Both the position numbers and the translations under genes were made by a program. A stretch of DNA of 64,000 nt from Trichomonas vaginalis G3 (Eukaryota; Parabasalia; Trichomonadida; Trichomonadidae): assembly GCF_026262505.1 (NCBI RefSeq), contig NW_026529175.1:50972-114971 (forward strand), given 5' to 3'. Of this stretch, positions 11,241 through 22,208 are shown piece after piece. The notes beneath the pieces were generated by a model. It was not told the origin of the DNA. It saw only the letters and a list, made by a program, of their open reading frames with translations, and searched no databases. Within the stretch, counting starts at the first letter, position 1, and every line of letters begins with the position of its first letter.

Positions 11241-14200
11241 GGTTTATCTTCGCTTTTAAGATCATTGAATTTGATTTTTACATAAAATAGTTATATATTA
11301 GAAAATAATATGAGTTTATGTGATATTATTTTTCAGAAGATTTTGTGTTCTTATTCAAAATTTTATTTTTTTTATTCAAAAGAATCCTTACAAAATATAC
11401 ATTTACTTTAATTAATATTTAAAAACGTGCTCTATCAAAAGTTCCAAAAATTCAATATTTTAGCTTTTCTGAGGTGTCACTTTTGATGAATTTCTGTTTA
11501 CAACAGTTCATTCAGATTTTTTTCGTGAACCGAAATGACACGATGACGAAACCACTATACTTAGATTTGGTGACTACCTTATATAAAAACGATATGTGGT
11601 GTTTGGCCGGACGATAACCTCAAAAGATATGAATTGTGCACAGTTCGATTGTTCCGTACCGAAATGCATCACTAGAAAAGTGACAAAAAGTGACACTTAC
11701 TCTTATTTTGTGCGGCAATTTTTTCTAAGTTATTTTGTTAAGCTAAATATGTTATATATTTCAAATCAGCTTTATAAATATTATAGAAAAGTTTATTTTT
11801 ATTTTTATTTTTAATTATTATTATTATTTTTTAAATTAAAAGAAAACATTAGAATTATATGGATATATTTAAATTAATTATAAAAATAAAATTGAATATA
11901 TTGAAGTTTGAGTTTATAGGTATACAAATTTTAGAGGCATTTTGGCTGAGAACTATGGTCTGCGAGGTACATAGATAGAATCAGTACCTCGCAGACTATA
12001 GTTCTCTATATGGCGCCGAAAATTTTTGGTGAAATGTCGTCGCATTTCACCAAAAATTTTTCGGCGCCATAGGAAGAATTGGAGGGTGTGAGATACTATT
12101 ACATGCTATAGTACTCACACCCTCCAATTCTTAGCCAAAACGGCTAAAAATTGCTCACAATTTCAACAATTGTGAGCAATTTTCAGCCATTTTGGCTGAG
12201 AACTATGGTCTGCGAGGTACATGGATAGAATCAGTACCTCGCAGACTATAGTTCTCTATATGGCGCCCAAAAAAAAATTTATGATTGTTTTTTATCAAAT
12301 CTTATCCATATTATTCTATTAATGTTAATTATATTTTATCAATTATATTTTTTAAATAATAAACACAAAATCCACTAATTTAAAATTGGCGCCAAATGTC
12401 ACTTTTGCTAGTGATGCATTTCGGTATGATATAGTGACAACTTTACGTGTCAGATTTTATGAAAATAAGGTATTTATCACAAATATATAATCAATATAAT
12501 TATATTATAGAAGGCTATTTAATAAATCTATATTTATTATAAAATGATATTTAAAAAAATATGTATAATTATTGAATTAATTTTTGATAAGGAGTCAAAA
12601 AATTTTTGACAAAATTGAAATATATTAAGCTAAGAATTGGTGGTGTGAGATACTATTTCATGCAATAGTACTCACACCCTTCAATTCTTCCTATGGCGTC
12701 GAGAAAATTTTGGTGAAATGCGACGACATTTCGCCAAAATTTCTCGACGCCATATAGAGAACTATAGTCTGCGAGGTACTGATTCTATCTATGTACCTCG
12801 CAGGCTATAGTCCCCAGCCAAAATGGTTAAAAATTGTTGTGCATGAAAAATAGCATGACTTCACTTCTGATAAAAAGTGACAGTATTTGACAGTGTTTGA
12901 CATCTATTTGTCATATTTGAAAAATGGAGAATAATGATGTAAGGTATACACTAATTAAAATTATTTGAGATGAAAATTTGAAGTGAAAATAAAATTTTAT
13001 TTTTTTTTAAAAAAAATCATTAATATGTGATGTTTTAAATTTGTTATTATTAATTAATATCTGAAACTATTGAATTATAACAGTTATATGTTCTCAATTT
13101 AAAAAAAATTGTGAAGAATTTATATTTTTGGAGAAGGGTGTTTAACATTTGTGAGTGAGAATGCAAGTAGGAAGTTTGGTGTTTAAGGCTAAGTTAATAT
13201 AGATTTGCTATTGCTATATATGTGAATATGTTGTGTTATAATACAAGATATAAAAATATATTATTAAAATTTTCGACGCCATATAGAGAACTATAGTCTG
13301 CGAGGTACTGATTCTATTTATGTGCCTCGCAGACCGTAGTTCTCAGCCAAAATGGCTAAAAAATGGGTGCAATGTAAAAAATTGCACCCAATTTTTAGCC
13401 ATTTTGGCTAGGAATTGGAGGTGTGAGTACTATCGTTTGTAATAGTTTCTCACACCTCTAATTCTTCGTATATACACATTATAAAATCATTCAAAACGAT
13501 ACACATATTTTCTAAAAAAACAATCCGAAAAATTATGATAATTTATTAAACTTTAATCTAATTCTTAAACCAATTGAATATATCGAATAACACAATTAAT
13601 TGAATACATCTTTTGAAATTGAAAAGAAAAATTAATAAAAATAAAAAACTGAACTTTATTAAATAAAGAAAAGGTATGAAAAGAAGTTTGAAAACAATAA
13701 AAAAATAATGTGATTGTTGATAAACGATTTTTATTTCGACAATTATTAGAAAGGATTATGATAGAGTTTGTAAAATATGTTCGATCTGTGTATGTCAAAT
13801 CGTGCCAAGTTAAGTATACTAGGGACACAAATTGAGACGAGAAAAGCAAATTGAGAGGAAAAAACCGTTCAAAATGTTGTAAACTTTTGAATTTTAGCCC
13901 AAAAATCGCGTTCTTATTTTTGACCTATTCAATTAATAATTTTAGTTTAAATAAAAAATAATTGTTTAGTCTAACGACGACATTCTTTTGGAATAGGAAA
14001 CAAGATGATTTAAAGGTGCACCCGTATATACGTTTATTTGAGAGGAGGAGGATTACCCTCTCAATTTTGAGGGATTCGTTAGTTTATTTCTCGATGAATA
14101 TGCAATAAAATTTGATTTTTACCTTATCAATATACTTCATATAATATACACATGTTCATGTAAAAACTTTTTTCCAAAATCCTCAGGAATTAAGGGATTT

Positions 14201-14941
14201 TTGAATTTTAATAGGGTTGCTAGATTCCCGACGATAGGTGTCTTGGAAGATTTGCCTGGTGTCATCATAGTGTCTTTAAATCAATAATTTTATTTTCGAG
14301 TTAGTTTTATCGATTTTTCAATAAAAAACATTTCTAAAACAAGAAAATAAAACGATAAAATATTTATATTTTATATAAGGATCTTATATATTTAAAATAA
14401 ATATCATTTTATTTTTTTCATTGGTGTCTGTCAAACCATAATACACTATTCAAAAATTCAATGTGTCTTGCGGCTTCAAAAGACACCTTCAAATTGAATG
14501 ATAGCACAGACACTATTGAGTTTTACCCATTTTATTTAGTTTTTACCCTTTTTATTTTTAAGAATTAATGAATAAAACAGCCGTTTTGCTATAACCTCAA
14601 TCACTTTTATTTATTATTTTAAATATTATTTAATTTTATTATTTGAATAGGCAAACTTATATTTGAGAAGCTCAATTTGAGACCACTTAATACATTGAAA
14701 TATCATAAATATTGAAATATTAAAAAGTGTATTTCAAAATATTGAAATTATAAAAATTTATAATACTGAAATTGAGACAAATTAATAAATTCAATGTGTT
14801 TTTTTGAAATAACTCTCAAATATTATTTTTTTGTTTATTTAATGATGAATAAATATGATTGCTTTAGTCAATCATAAAAACTAATTCAAGTTTAAAATAA
14901 TGAAAGGATAATTTAATCGTTTTTTAAAATACAATTATTTT
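11241..14941. repeat. 3.7-kb spacer, copy 2 (region A)
   Basis: Near-identical to 713-4423. It contains the inverted-repeat segment (11657-12426) and palindrome clusters at 11948-12256, 12632-12815 and 13286-13466. Differences are small indels, mostly in homopolymers. No gene is supported. Confidence 0.85.
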
Positions 14942-15526
14942 TTGTTATAGACCGAAAATAGATTTTTTCGGTTTTCTCTTCAAATAATTGAAAGAATGAT
15001 ACTATTATAGGTTTATTATATTATATAGCATATACTCATGCTATAGCCGAAAATTATAAGTTTTGAGAAGATTGAATATAACACAAATAAATTTGAATGT
15101 AAGTTAAATTGCTTGTTGTTTTTAATAGCTATTTAATGAGAAATCCAATATTGCAAAATTCAAATTGAATGATTGAAAGAACAGAAAAAGTCATTCTTTT
15201 CAATTTCGAATATGTTTCATTGTATTTATAATTATATGGCAAATAAGATATTTAAACTTGATTTTTGAAGGGAAATTCACAAAATTGAATGAATTCAAAT
15301 AATTTTTATTCAAAAATAAACTAGTTATTTGAGTTTAATACTAATTATCTATTCAAACTACAAAGTTTGTAATTTAAAATATTTTGTGAGATCAGATTGA
15401 ATTAATTCAAGGTTCTTTTTAATTAATATTAATGACCATATTACGCATTTTCGAACATTCTAAACCAAATATATAAAAATGGGAGACGAATGTTAAATTT
15501 GCTAGACATGGGGGAGTTGTCTGCAA

Positions 15527-16132
15527 AGTTTTAGCTCTTATCTCTAACAAAAAATTAATTTTTAAAAAAATGACCGAATACGTTTCACAGCGAGAAAAAA
15601 ATAAAAGGCAAGATAGAATTTTCTAGACATAAAGAAGTTGTTTACCGAGTTTTAGCTCTTATCTCTAACAAAAAATTAATTTTTAAAAAAATGACCGAAT
15701 ACGTTTCACAGCGAGAAAAAAATAAAAGGCAAGATAGAATTTTCTAGACATAAAGAAGTTGTTTACCGAGTTTTAGCTCTTATCTCTAACAAAAAATTAA
15801 TTTTTAAAAAAATGAGACCGAATACGTTTCACAGCGAAAAAAAATAAAAGGCAAGATAGAATTTTCTAGACATAAAGAAGTTGTTTACCGAGTTTTAGCT
15901 CTTATCTCTAACAAAAAATTAATTTTTAAAAAAAATGACCGAATACGTTTCACAGCGAGAAAAAAATAAAAGGCAAGATAGAATTTTCTAGACATAAAGA
16001 AGTTGTTTACCGAGTTTTAGCTCTTATCTCTAACAAAAAATTAATTTTTAAAAAAATGACCGAATACGTTTCACAGCGAGAAAAAAATAAAAGGCAAGAT
16101 AGAATTTTCTAGACATAAAGAAGTTGTCTACC
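15527..16132 (-). repeat. 121-bp tandem array, 5 copies (unit 2 left arm)
   Basis: Five inverted copies of the 121-bp unit, with small length changes in A-runs of individual copies. Confidence 0.95.
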
Positions 16133-16546
16133 AAGTGTCAGCTGTTACTTCTTCTCAATACTGATATAAAATAAAAATCTTTATTATTTATTTAACCTTT
16201 ATTGTTTCATTAAACTTCATTTATTTTATATTATAGTTTTATTCTTTTAGCTACTTGTAAACTAATCTAATTTTATATCATCATTTTACCGGATTATTCT
16301 TCAGTACATCGATTGTGTATCTAAAATAATATCATTATCCTTATTCTGTTTTTTTCCAAAATTCTTTTAAATATCTTTTTTGGTTAGATTACTTTATACT
16401 TTTTACTTTTATTTTTTAATTTCAAAAAAAAAATTTGGTGATTGTTCTATTCTGTTACAATGTGCATTATCATATTCTAATGAATTATTCATTACATACA
16501 TTTAAAAAAACTTGTTAAAAATGAAATTAAAAAATTATGTTTATTA

Positions 16547-17413
16547 TTACGCTGTGAATGTGTCAACAGCGGTCATGCCTGTATCTGTATCCCATATTTG
16601 CCACAACCTTTCTGTATCTGCATTTGTGTATTTCGGTTTCAGCTGATACATTTGATTTGGCGTGTAATTTGTTCCAGTTAATGGATTAATTGGGAGATCT
16701 TCATGCGGTGTGTTATTATTGTACTCCCAAATAAAGGCAGGAATAGCCTGAATGCTTTGGCAGCGCTCCAATGTCGGCCAGAATCTCTCAATCTTCCCAT
16801 TTTGGTAGGGAGAATGAGAGTCTGTATGCCGCCATTGGACGCCCCAAAGATCAAGTAGATCTTGAAAGGCGCCCCTATTTTCTGAACCGTTGTCGGTCCA
16901 GAAACAATAAGGGGCGCCAAATTCAATGAAGGCGGAAGCCGCAACGTTCGCTGTCGTCGTTGCCAGCATATCTGGTATTTGGATACACGCTAGGACTTTG
17001 CGGCTAAAATCGTCGATTATGCCATAAATATACTGGCCACGAACACCCCTAAAATAATGAACATCTGCGTGCCAGATAAGATTGGGTGAAAGCGCCCAAT
17101 ATCTTACTGCTGTTTCTGGCCCGGCATGCTCTAATCGCGTCTTGGTGAAATGATTTTCTTTGAAGTATCTGCGTACTTCTCTATAAGATAAATCAATTTG
17201 TTGTATCATAAGACGAAATGGTGGAAGTGAACTCAAAATAAGAGTAATTAGGTTATTTTGCCGACCAAATATATTTACAAGGCAAAATATCATATTACAT
17301 GTCAACCTATTATCAGTATGTTTTGATAAAAAAAATTTATCAAATATCATATTAAAATTAACATCTATATCTATATCAATATCTACACTATAAATTTTTT
17401 TATTCAATATCAT
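16547..17413 (-). CDS. DD35E integrase-like transposase, unit 2 left arm
   Basis: Same protein as 6024-6890 with one visible change, Ala155 to Thr (ATTT in place of AATT after DML). The catalytic residues Asp120, Asp177 and Glu212 are present. A shorter protein from the ATG at 17209 (Met72) is possible. The Thr variant is shared with the left arm of unit 3 but not with the right arms. Confidence 0.8.
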   Translation of the reverse strand: MILNKKIYSVDIDIDIDVNFNMIFDKFFLSKHTDNRLTCNMIFCLVNIFGRQNNLITLILSSLPPFRLMIQQIDLSYREVRRYFKENHFTKTRLEHAGPETAVRYWALSPNLIWHADVHYFRGVRGQYIYGIIDDFSRKVLACIQIPDMLATTTANVAASAFIEFGAPYCFWTDNGSENRGAFQDLLDLWGVQWRHTDSHSPYQNGKIERFWPTLERCQSIQAIPAFIWEYNNNTPHEDLPINPLTGTNYTPNQMYQLKPKYTNADTERLWQIWDTDTGMTAVDTFTA

Positions 17414-17818
17414 AGATTTCAAAAATTTATTTCAATTTTAAATTAATTTATGGTTTTCATCAAAATTGTTTTTTATTAAAAAGCATGTTTCACAATTTTT
17501 ACGGTTTCTTTCAAAAGTTATAAAAAGAGAGTCAATAAGAAATTTCAACGCTTCAAGAAGGAATCAAAGAAATTGACGAAGTTCCAGAATTTTATTCAAC
17601 AATTCTTAATCAATTAACAAAAACTATACCGAAACTTATCTTACCATCCAAATCAAATCACATTACATACGGAATAAACATTTAATCTTTTACCATTAAA
17701 ATTATATTTATACGTTATTTAATTTTTTTACGTCTAAGTTGAATAGGATAATAGCCGAAGATATAAAGTAACTATAGTTTACAAGCTAAGGAACAAATCA
17801 GCATTGAAACTAAAAAAT

Positions 17819-18170
17819 AACGTATTTGAATAATTTCGTAAAAAATTAGAATTACTCGATATTAAGCATATTGCTTTTCTATCATATATGCTTATATTCT
17901 ACAATAGTGTTACCAAACATCGGGCAACATCATACGTATAATACAACTTTTTCGTACTTCTTTATCGAATTTAAATAGAACTAAGTTTTTATTTTAAATA
18001 AAAGAGAAATAATTCTAATTTATAATCTCATTATTAATTTATTCTCATTTTAATATTTCATCGATTTTTTATTATCGATATTCAATACAAATGAATTCAT
18101 ATTATAATAGTATCTAGTATAACTAGGTATTCTATCACAGTATTTCTTCAATTTATTATAATATTTCAGC
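17819..18170. other. 352-bp centre of foldback unit 2 (region B)
   Basis: Matches 7296-7647 in length and sequence. Non-coding, between the two divergent transposase genes. Confidence 0.7.
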
Positions 18171-18287
18171 ATTTTTTAGTTTCAATGCTGATTTGTTCGA
18201 GTGTGGGACAAACTATCCAGTGTCACTTTTTTATTAACCTTATTTTAAAAAATTAATAAAATAATAATAAAAAATTATTTGAATCTT

Positions 18288-19970
18288 TTACATTAATTGT
18301 TTCTTTTTTAAAAGTACCTTTAAAGTACAATAAACAAGATTTGAATCTATTGGTCCTTGTTGCAAACTTGAATATATTGCTTCAAGCATTTTCAAACATT
18401 CGACTTTTTTGTTTTCCAATATTTGTTCATGGTCATTAGCTTTTCGTAATATACGAACAACTTTATCACTATTGATTAATTGAACTTTAAATTTAATCAA
18501 TAATGCTGGAACAACCGTTGTGTATAATTCAACAACAAAATCGTCTAATCGAATATTCCTTCTCTCTGGGAAATAAGAATGCTTGAGAACTTTGAAATGT
18601 GACTCACTGACGTTATTAGTCGCGTCACCTCCGTTGCGATAGCGCTTATTCCAACGATCTAAATGATGCCTCCATTGCCTATCGAAGTACTTTTGGGCTT
18701 TCGGTTCAGTGGAAAGAATTTCAAGAATTCGATCATAAACTGCATCTAGGTCTGCAGCTTCTTCTTGAGTGAGGTGCTCTGGAACTTCTTCACTTGTTTC
18801 AAACGTTTCTTCTTCTGGAATAAATTCAGAATCGTTTGGATCATCAGAAGATTCTCGTGGTAAAAAGATTTGAGAAGGTTGAAATTCATTTTCGATGAAT
18901 TCTTCTTCATATTGTTCCTCTTCTTCAATTTCTTCTGCTTGAAGTAAGTGAGATTGAGCTGGTTCCTCTCTAGGATTTTCTTCTTCTTGGTTCTGTTCTT
19001 CCTCGGGAGATTCTTCTTTAGTATCGAATACTAATAATTTCATTAGATTATAAAATTCTTCAAAATTGTCTCGTGATTTAAACTTATCCGCTTTTCTTAA
19101 TATGGCGCGAAGGACATGCACGCCACACCAAAGAATATGACAGTTTGGAATACCTCGCTCAATTGCCTCGGCTATTTGTGGGGCGCAGTCCATACTTATC
19201 ATCTCGGGTTCTCTATTAATATATTGAAAATAACGACAAACACAATATTGAATATTTTCGCTTGTGTCAGGAGAAATAAAGAAATACAAAAAAGGAAAAA
19301 CAATAGTATGTTCTGTTTTTCCTGTGAGTGCATATAATGGAATGTTAGCCCTTAGAAGTTTATACGTTGAATCGATGTGAAACGTAGAAATTTGGTGACC
19401 AAGGGCCTTCGCTTCGAAAGGTGCATATAAAAAAACTAGTTTTCCCGGCTCAGAGATAAATTCAATTAAATCTTCTGGACAACTTTCTTGAACAGATTCG
19501 ACAAAGATAGCTAAAGAAACTTTTTCATCCGAACTAAAGCGTTTGGAAACAATTTCAGCTCTTTGAGCAAATTTACGTAATGCATCTGGACCTTGTGCAA
19601 ATATTGAAAGTAACTCTTCGTCTGTATATGAAATATTTAAGTCTTGGAAACACTTAAGTTGAGCTGTAGCATGATTCATATTGTTTTCAAAGTAATGTTT
19701 AAGATAATTTCTGACAAATAATGAGGATATTGTTTTTGTTGATTTCGGAGGTGCAGAATGATCATGAGAGTCAGAGTGGATTAGTAGTTCATATTTATCT
19801 TGATCTATTATCCGGACTTTGAATTTAGCTTGACATTGTGGATACTTACATTTGTATTCGATCGTGGAGTATTCTTTCCTGCATTTTTGAGAGTAGCCCA
19901 TGCTAGCTTTTATCTCTTCTTGGATACCAAACTGGAGGAGCTCCATAGTGTTGAATATCACGGGCTCCAT
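18288..19970 (-). CDS. MULE transposase, copy 1
   Basis: 560 residues from an ATG 573 bp inside the right end; it appears whole. A putative DNA-binding zinc motif sits near residues 41-71 (CKYPQC, then His65, His69, His71), in the position of WRKY/FLYWCH-type fingers of other MULE transposases. The DDE core shows Asp200 (FHIDSTYK), Asp261 (ISMDCAPQ), a CGVH motif at 282-285 and Glu456 in TNNVSESH. Between CGVH and the Glu lies a strongly acidic linker, about residues 317-408, with long runs of Glu. The enzyme cuts and joins the MULE ends. The gene has no introns. It differs from copy 2 by one residue near the C-terminus (QQGP here, QQGS there). Confidence 0.92.
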   Translation of the reverse strand: MEPVIFNTMELLQFGIQEEIKASMGYSQKCRKEYSTIEYKCKYPQCQAKFKVRIIDQDKYELLIHSDSHDHSAPPKSTKTISSLFVRNYLKHYFENNMNHATAQLKCFQDLNISYTDEELLSIFAQGPDALRKFAQRAEIVSKRFSSDEKVSLAIFVESVQESCPEDLIEFISEPGKLVFLYAPFEAKALGHQISTFHIDSTYKLLRANIPLYALTGKTEHTIVFPFLYFFISPDTSENIQYCVCRYFQYINREPEMISMDCAPQIAEAIERGIPNCHILWCGVHVLRAILRKADKFKSRDNFEEFYNLMKLLVFDTKEESPEEEQNQEEENPREEPAQSHLLQAEEIEEEEQYEEEFIENEFQPSQIFLPRESSDDPNDSEFIPEEETFETSEEVPEHLTQEEAADLDAVYDRILEILSTEPKAQKYFDRQWRHHLDRWNKRYRNGGDATNNVSESHFKVLKHSYFPERRNIRLDDFVVELYTTVVPALLIKFKVQLINSDKVVRILRKANDHEQILENKKVECLKMLEAIYSSLQQGPIDSNLVYCTLKVLLKKKQLM

Positions 19971-20114
19971 ACAACAAATTGAATAAGGTATTTCAAAATT
20001 TGAAGGAAATGGTCCATCATTGAATGTAGTGGCCGGGAATTGAATGACATACAGATAGTTTGAGGAAATTTGTTATAAATTATAATATAATTGAAGAATT
20101 AATTATCAAAACAA

Positions 20115-20364
20115 GTCTAAGAGCCATTTGTCAGATTTTCCCGAAATGCAAGGTTAAGATTTTAGCAGCGACTAACTTTGAGTGTACATATATAATTGTT
20201 ATACTGAGTACTTTCTATCTGTGTTACTTATTTGAGTCTAAGAGCCATTTGTCAGATTTTCCCGAAATGCAAGGTTAAGATTTTAGCAGCGACTAACTTT
20301 GAGTGTACATATATAATTGTTATACTGAGTACTTTCTATCTGTGTTACTTATTTGAGTCTAAGA
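20115..20364 (+). repeat. 121-bp direct duplication inside MULE copy 1
   Basis: Two copies of a 121-bp unit starting GTCTAAGAGCCATTTGTC (20115 and 20236), then a stub at 20357. The sequence is unrelated to the arm repeat but the period is the same. It lies in the non-coding leader of the transposase gene. Confidence 0.9.
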
Positions 20365-20926
20365 GTCATTTCTACCATAGAACTAGATATTGTCTCTCAT
20401 TAAATATATATAACTGTAAACTGCTTAATTCATTTATCTATTTAGATAAAATTATATTTATATAAGATTTCATGTTATTATTTCATCTTTATTATTTTTT
20501 TTATTCCTTTGAAAAGTGACACTGGATAGTTTGTCCCTTTCTCGATTTGTTCCTTAGCTTGTAAACTATAGTTACTTTATATCTTCGGCTATTATCCTAT
20601 TCAACTTAGACGTAAAAAATTAAATAACGTATAAATATAATTTTAATGGTAAAAGATTAAATGTTTATTCCGTATGTAATGTGATTTGATTTGGATGGTA
20701 AGATAAGTTTCGGTATAGTTTTGTTAATTGATTAAGAATTGTTGAATAAAATTCTGGAACTTCGTCAATTTCTTTGATTCCTTCTTGAAGCGTTGAAATT
20801 TCTTATTGACTCTTTTTTATAACTTTTGAAAGAAACCGTAAAAATTGTGAAACATGCTTTTTAATAAAAAACAATTTTGATGAAAACCATAAATTAATTT
20901 AAAATTGAAATAAATTTTTGAAATCT

Positions 20927-21793
20927 ATGATATTGAATAAAAAAATTTATAGTGTAGATATTGATATAGATATAGATGTTAATTTTAATATGATATTTGA
21001 TAAATTTTTTTTATCAAAACATACTGATAATAGGTTGACATGTAATATGATATTTTGCCTTGTAAATATATTTGGTCGGCAAAATAACCTAATTACTCTT
21101 ATTTTGAGTTCACTTCCACCATTTCGTCTTATGATACAACAAATTGATTTATCTTATAGAGAAGTACGCAGATACTTCAAAGAAAATCATTTCACCAAGA
21201 CGCGATTAGAGCATGCCGGGCCAGAAACAGCAGTAAGATATTGGGCGCTTTCACCCAATCTTATCTGGCACGCAGATGTTCATTATTTTAGGGGTGTTCG
21301 TGGCCAGTATATTTATGGCATAATCGACGATTTTAGCCGCAAAGTCCTAGCGTGTATCCAAATACCAGATATGCTGGCAGCGACGACAGCGAACGTTGCG
21401 GCTTCCGCCTTCATTGAATTTGGCGCCCCTTATTGTTTCTGGACCGACAACGGTTCAGAAAATAGGGGCGCCTTTCAAGATCTACTTGATCTTTGGGGCG
21501 TCCAATGGCGGCATACAGACTCTCATTCTCCCTACCAAAATGGGAAGATTGAGAGATTCTGGCCGACATTGGAGCGCTGCCAAAGCATTCAGGCTATTCC
21601 TGCCTTTATTTGGGAGTACAATAATAACACACCGCATGAAGATCTCCCAATTAATCCATTAACTGGAACAAATTACACGCCAAATCAAATGTATCAGCTG
21701 AAACCGAAATACACAAATGCAGATACAGAAAGGTTGTGGCAAATATGGGATACAGATACAGGCATGACCGCTGTTGACACATTCACAGCGTAA
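20927..21793 (+). CDS. DD35E integrase-like transposase, unit 2 right arm
   Basis: The frame is open from the ATG at 20927 and has the same core as the other copies (HAD120, TD177NGSE, IE212RFW). It is separated from the unit centre by the MULE, so any promoter in the centre is now ~2.7 kb away. An ATG at 21131 corresponds to Met72. Confidence 0.8.
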   Translation: MILNKKIYSVDIDIDIDVNFNMIFDKFFLSKHTDNRLTCNMIFCLVNIFGRQNNLITLILSSLPPFRLMIQQIDLSYREVRRYFKENHFTKTRLEHAGPETAVRYWALSPNLIWHADVHYFRGVRGQYIYGIIDDFSRKVLACIQIPDMLAATTANVAASAFIEFGAPYCFWTDNGSENRGAFQDLLDLWGVQWRHTDSHSPYQNGKIERFWPTLERCQSIQAIPAFIWEYNNNTPHEDLPINPLTGTNYTPNQMYQLKPKYTNADTERLWQIWDTDTGMTAVDTFTA

Positions 21794-22208
21794 TAATAAA
21801 CATAATTTTTTAATTTCATTTTTAACAAGTTTTTTTAAATGTATGTAATGAATAATTCATTAGAATATGATAATGCACATTGTAACAGAATAGAACAATC
21901 ACCAAATTTTTTTTTTGAAATTAAAAAATAAAAGTAAAAAGTATAAAGTAATCTAACCAAAAAAGATATTTAAAAGAATTTTGGAAAAAACAGAATAAGG
22001 ATAATGATATTATTTTAGATACACAATCGATGTACTGAAGAATAATCCGGTAAAATGATGATATAAAATTAGATTAGTTTACAAGTAGCTAAAAGAATAA
22101 AACTATAATATAAAATAAATGAAGTTTAATGAAACAATAAAGGTTAAATAAATAATAAAGATTTTTATTTTATATCAGTATTGAGAAGAAGTAACAGCTG
22201 ACACTTGG

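Larger units (their letters stand above)
18199..20543 (-). mobile_element. Mutator-like element (MULE), copy 1
   Basis: A 2345-bp DNA transposon with terminal inverted repeats of about 32 bp (18199-18231 and 20511-20543), both holding GGGACAAACTATCCAGTGTC. It is flanked by an exact 9-bp target duplication, GATTTGTTC (18190-18198 and 20544-20552). The empty site is intact in units 1 and 4. The 9-bp duplication and the transposase place it in the MULE superfamily. Its only long gene reads on the minus strand. Between the gene and the right end lies a 121-bp tandem duplication. Confidence 0.95.

Noticed and set aside
19116-20465. Short plus-strand frames antisense to the MULE transposase or in its leader
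   Set aside because: Shadows of the transposase or by-products of the 121-bp duplication.
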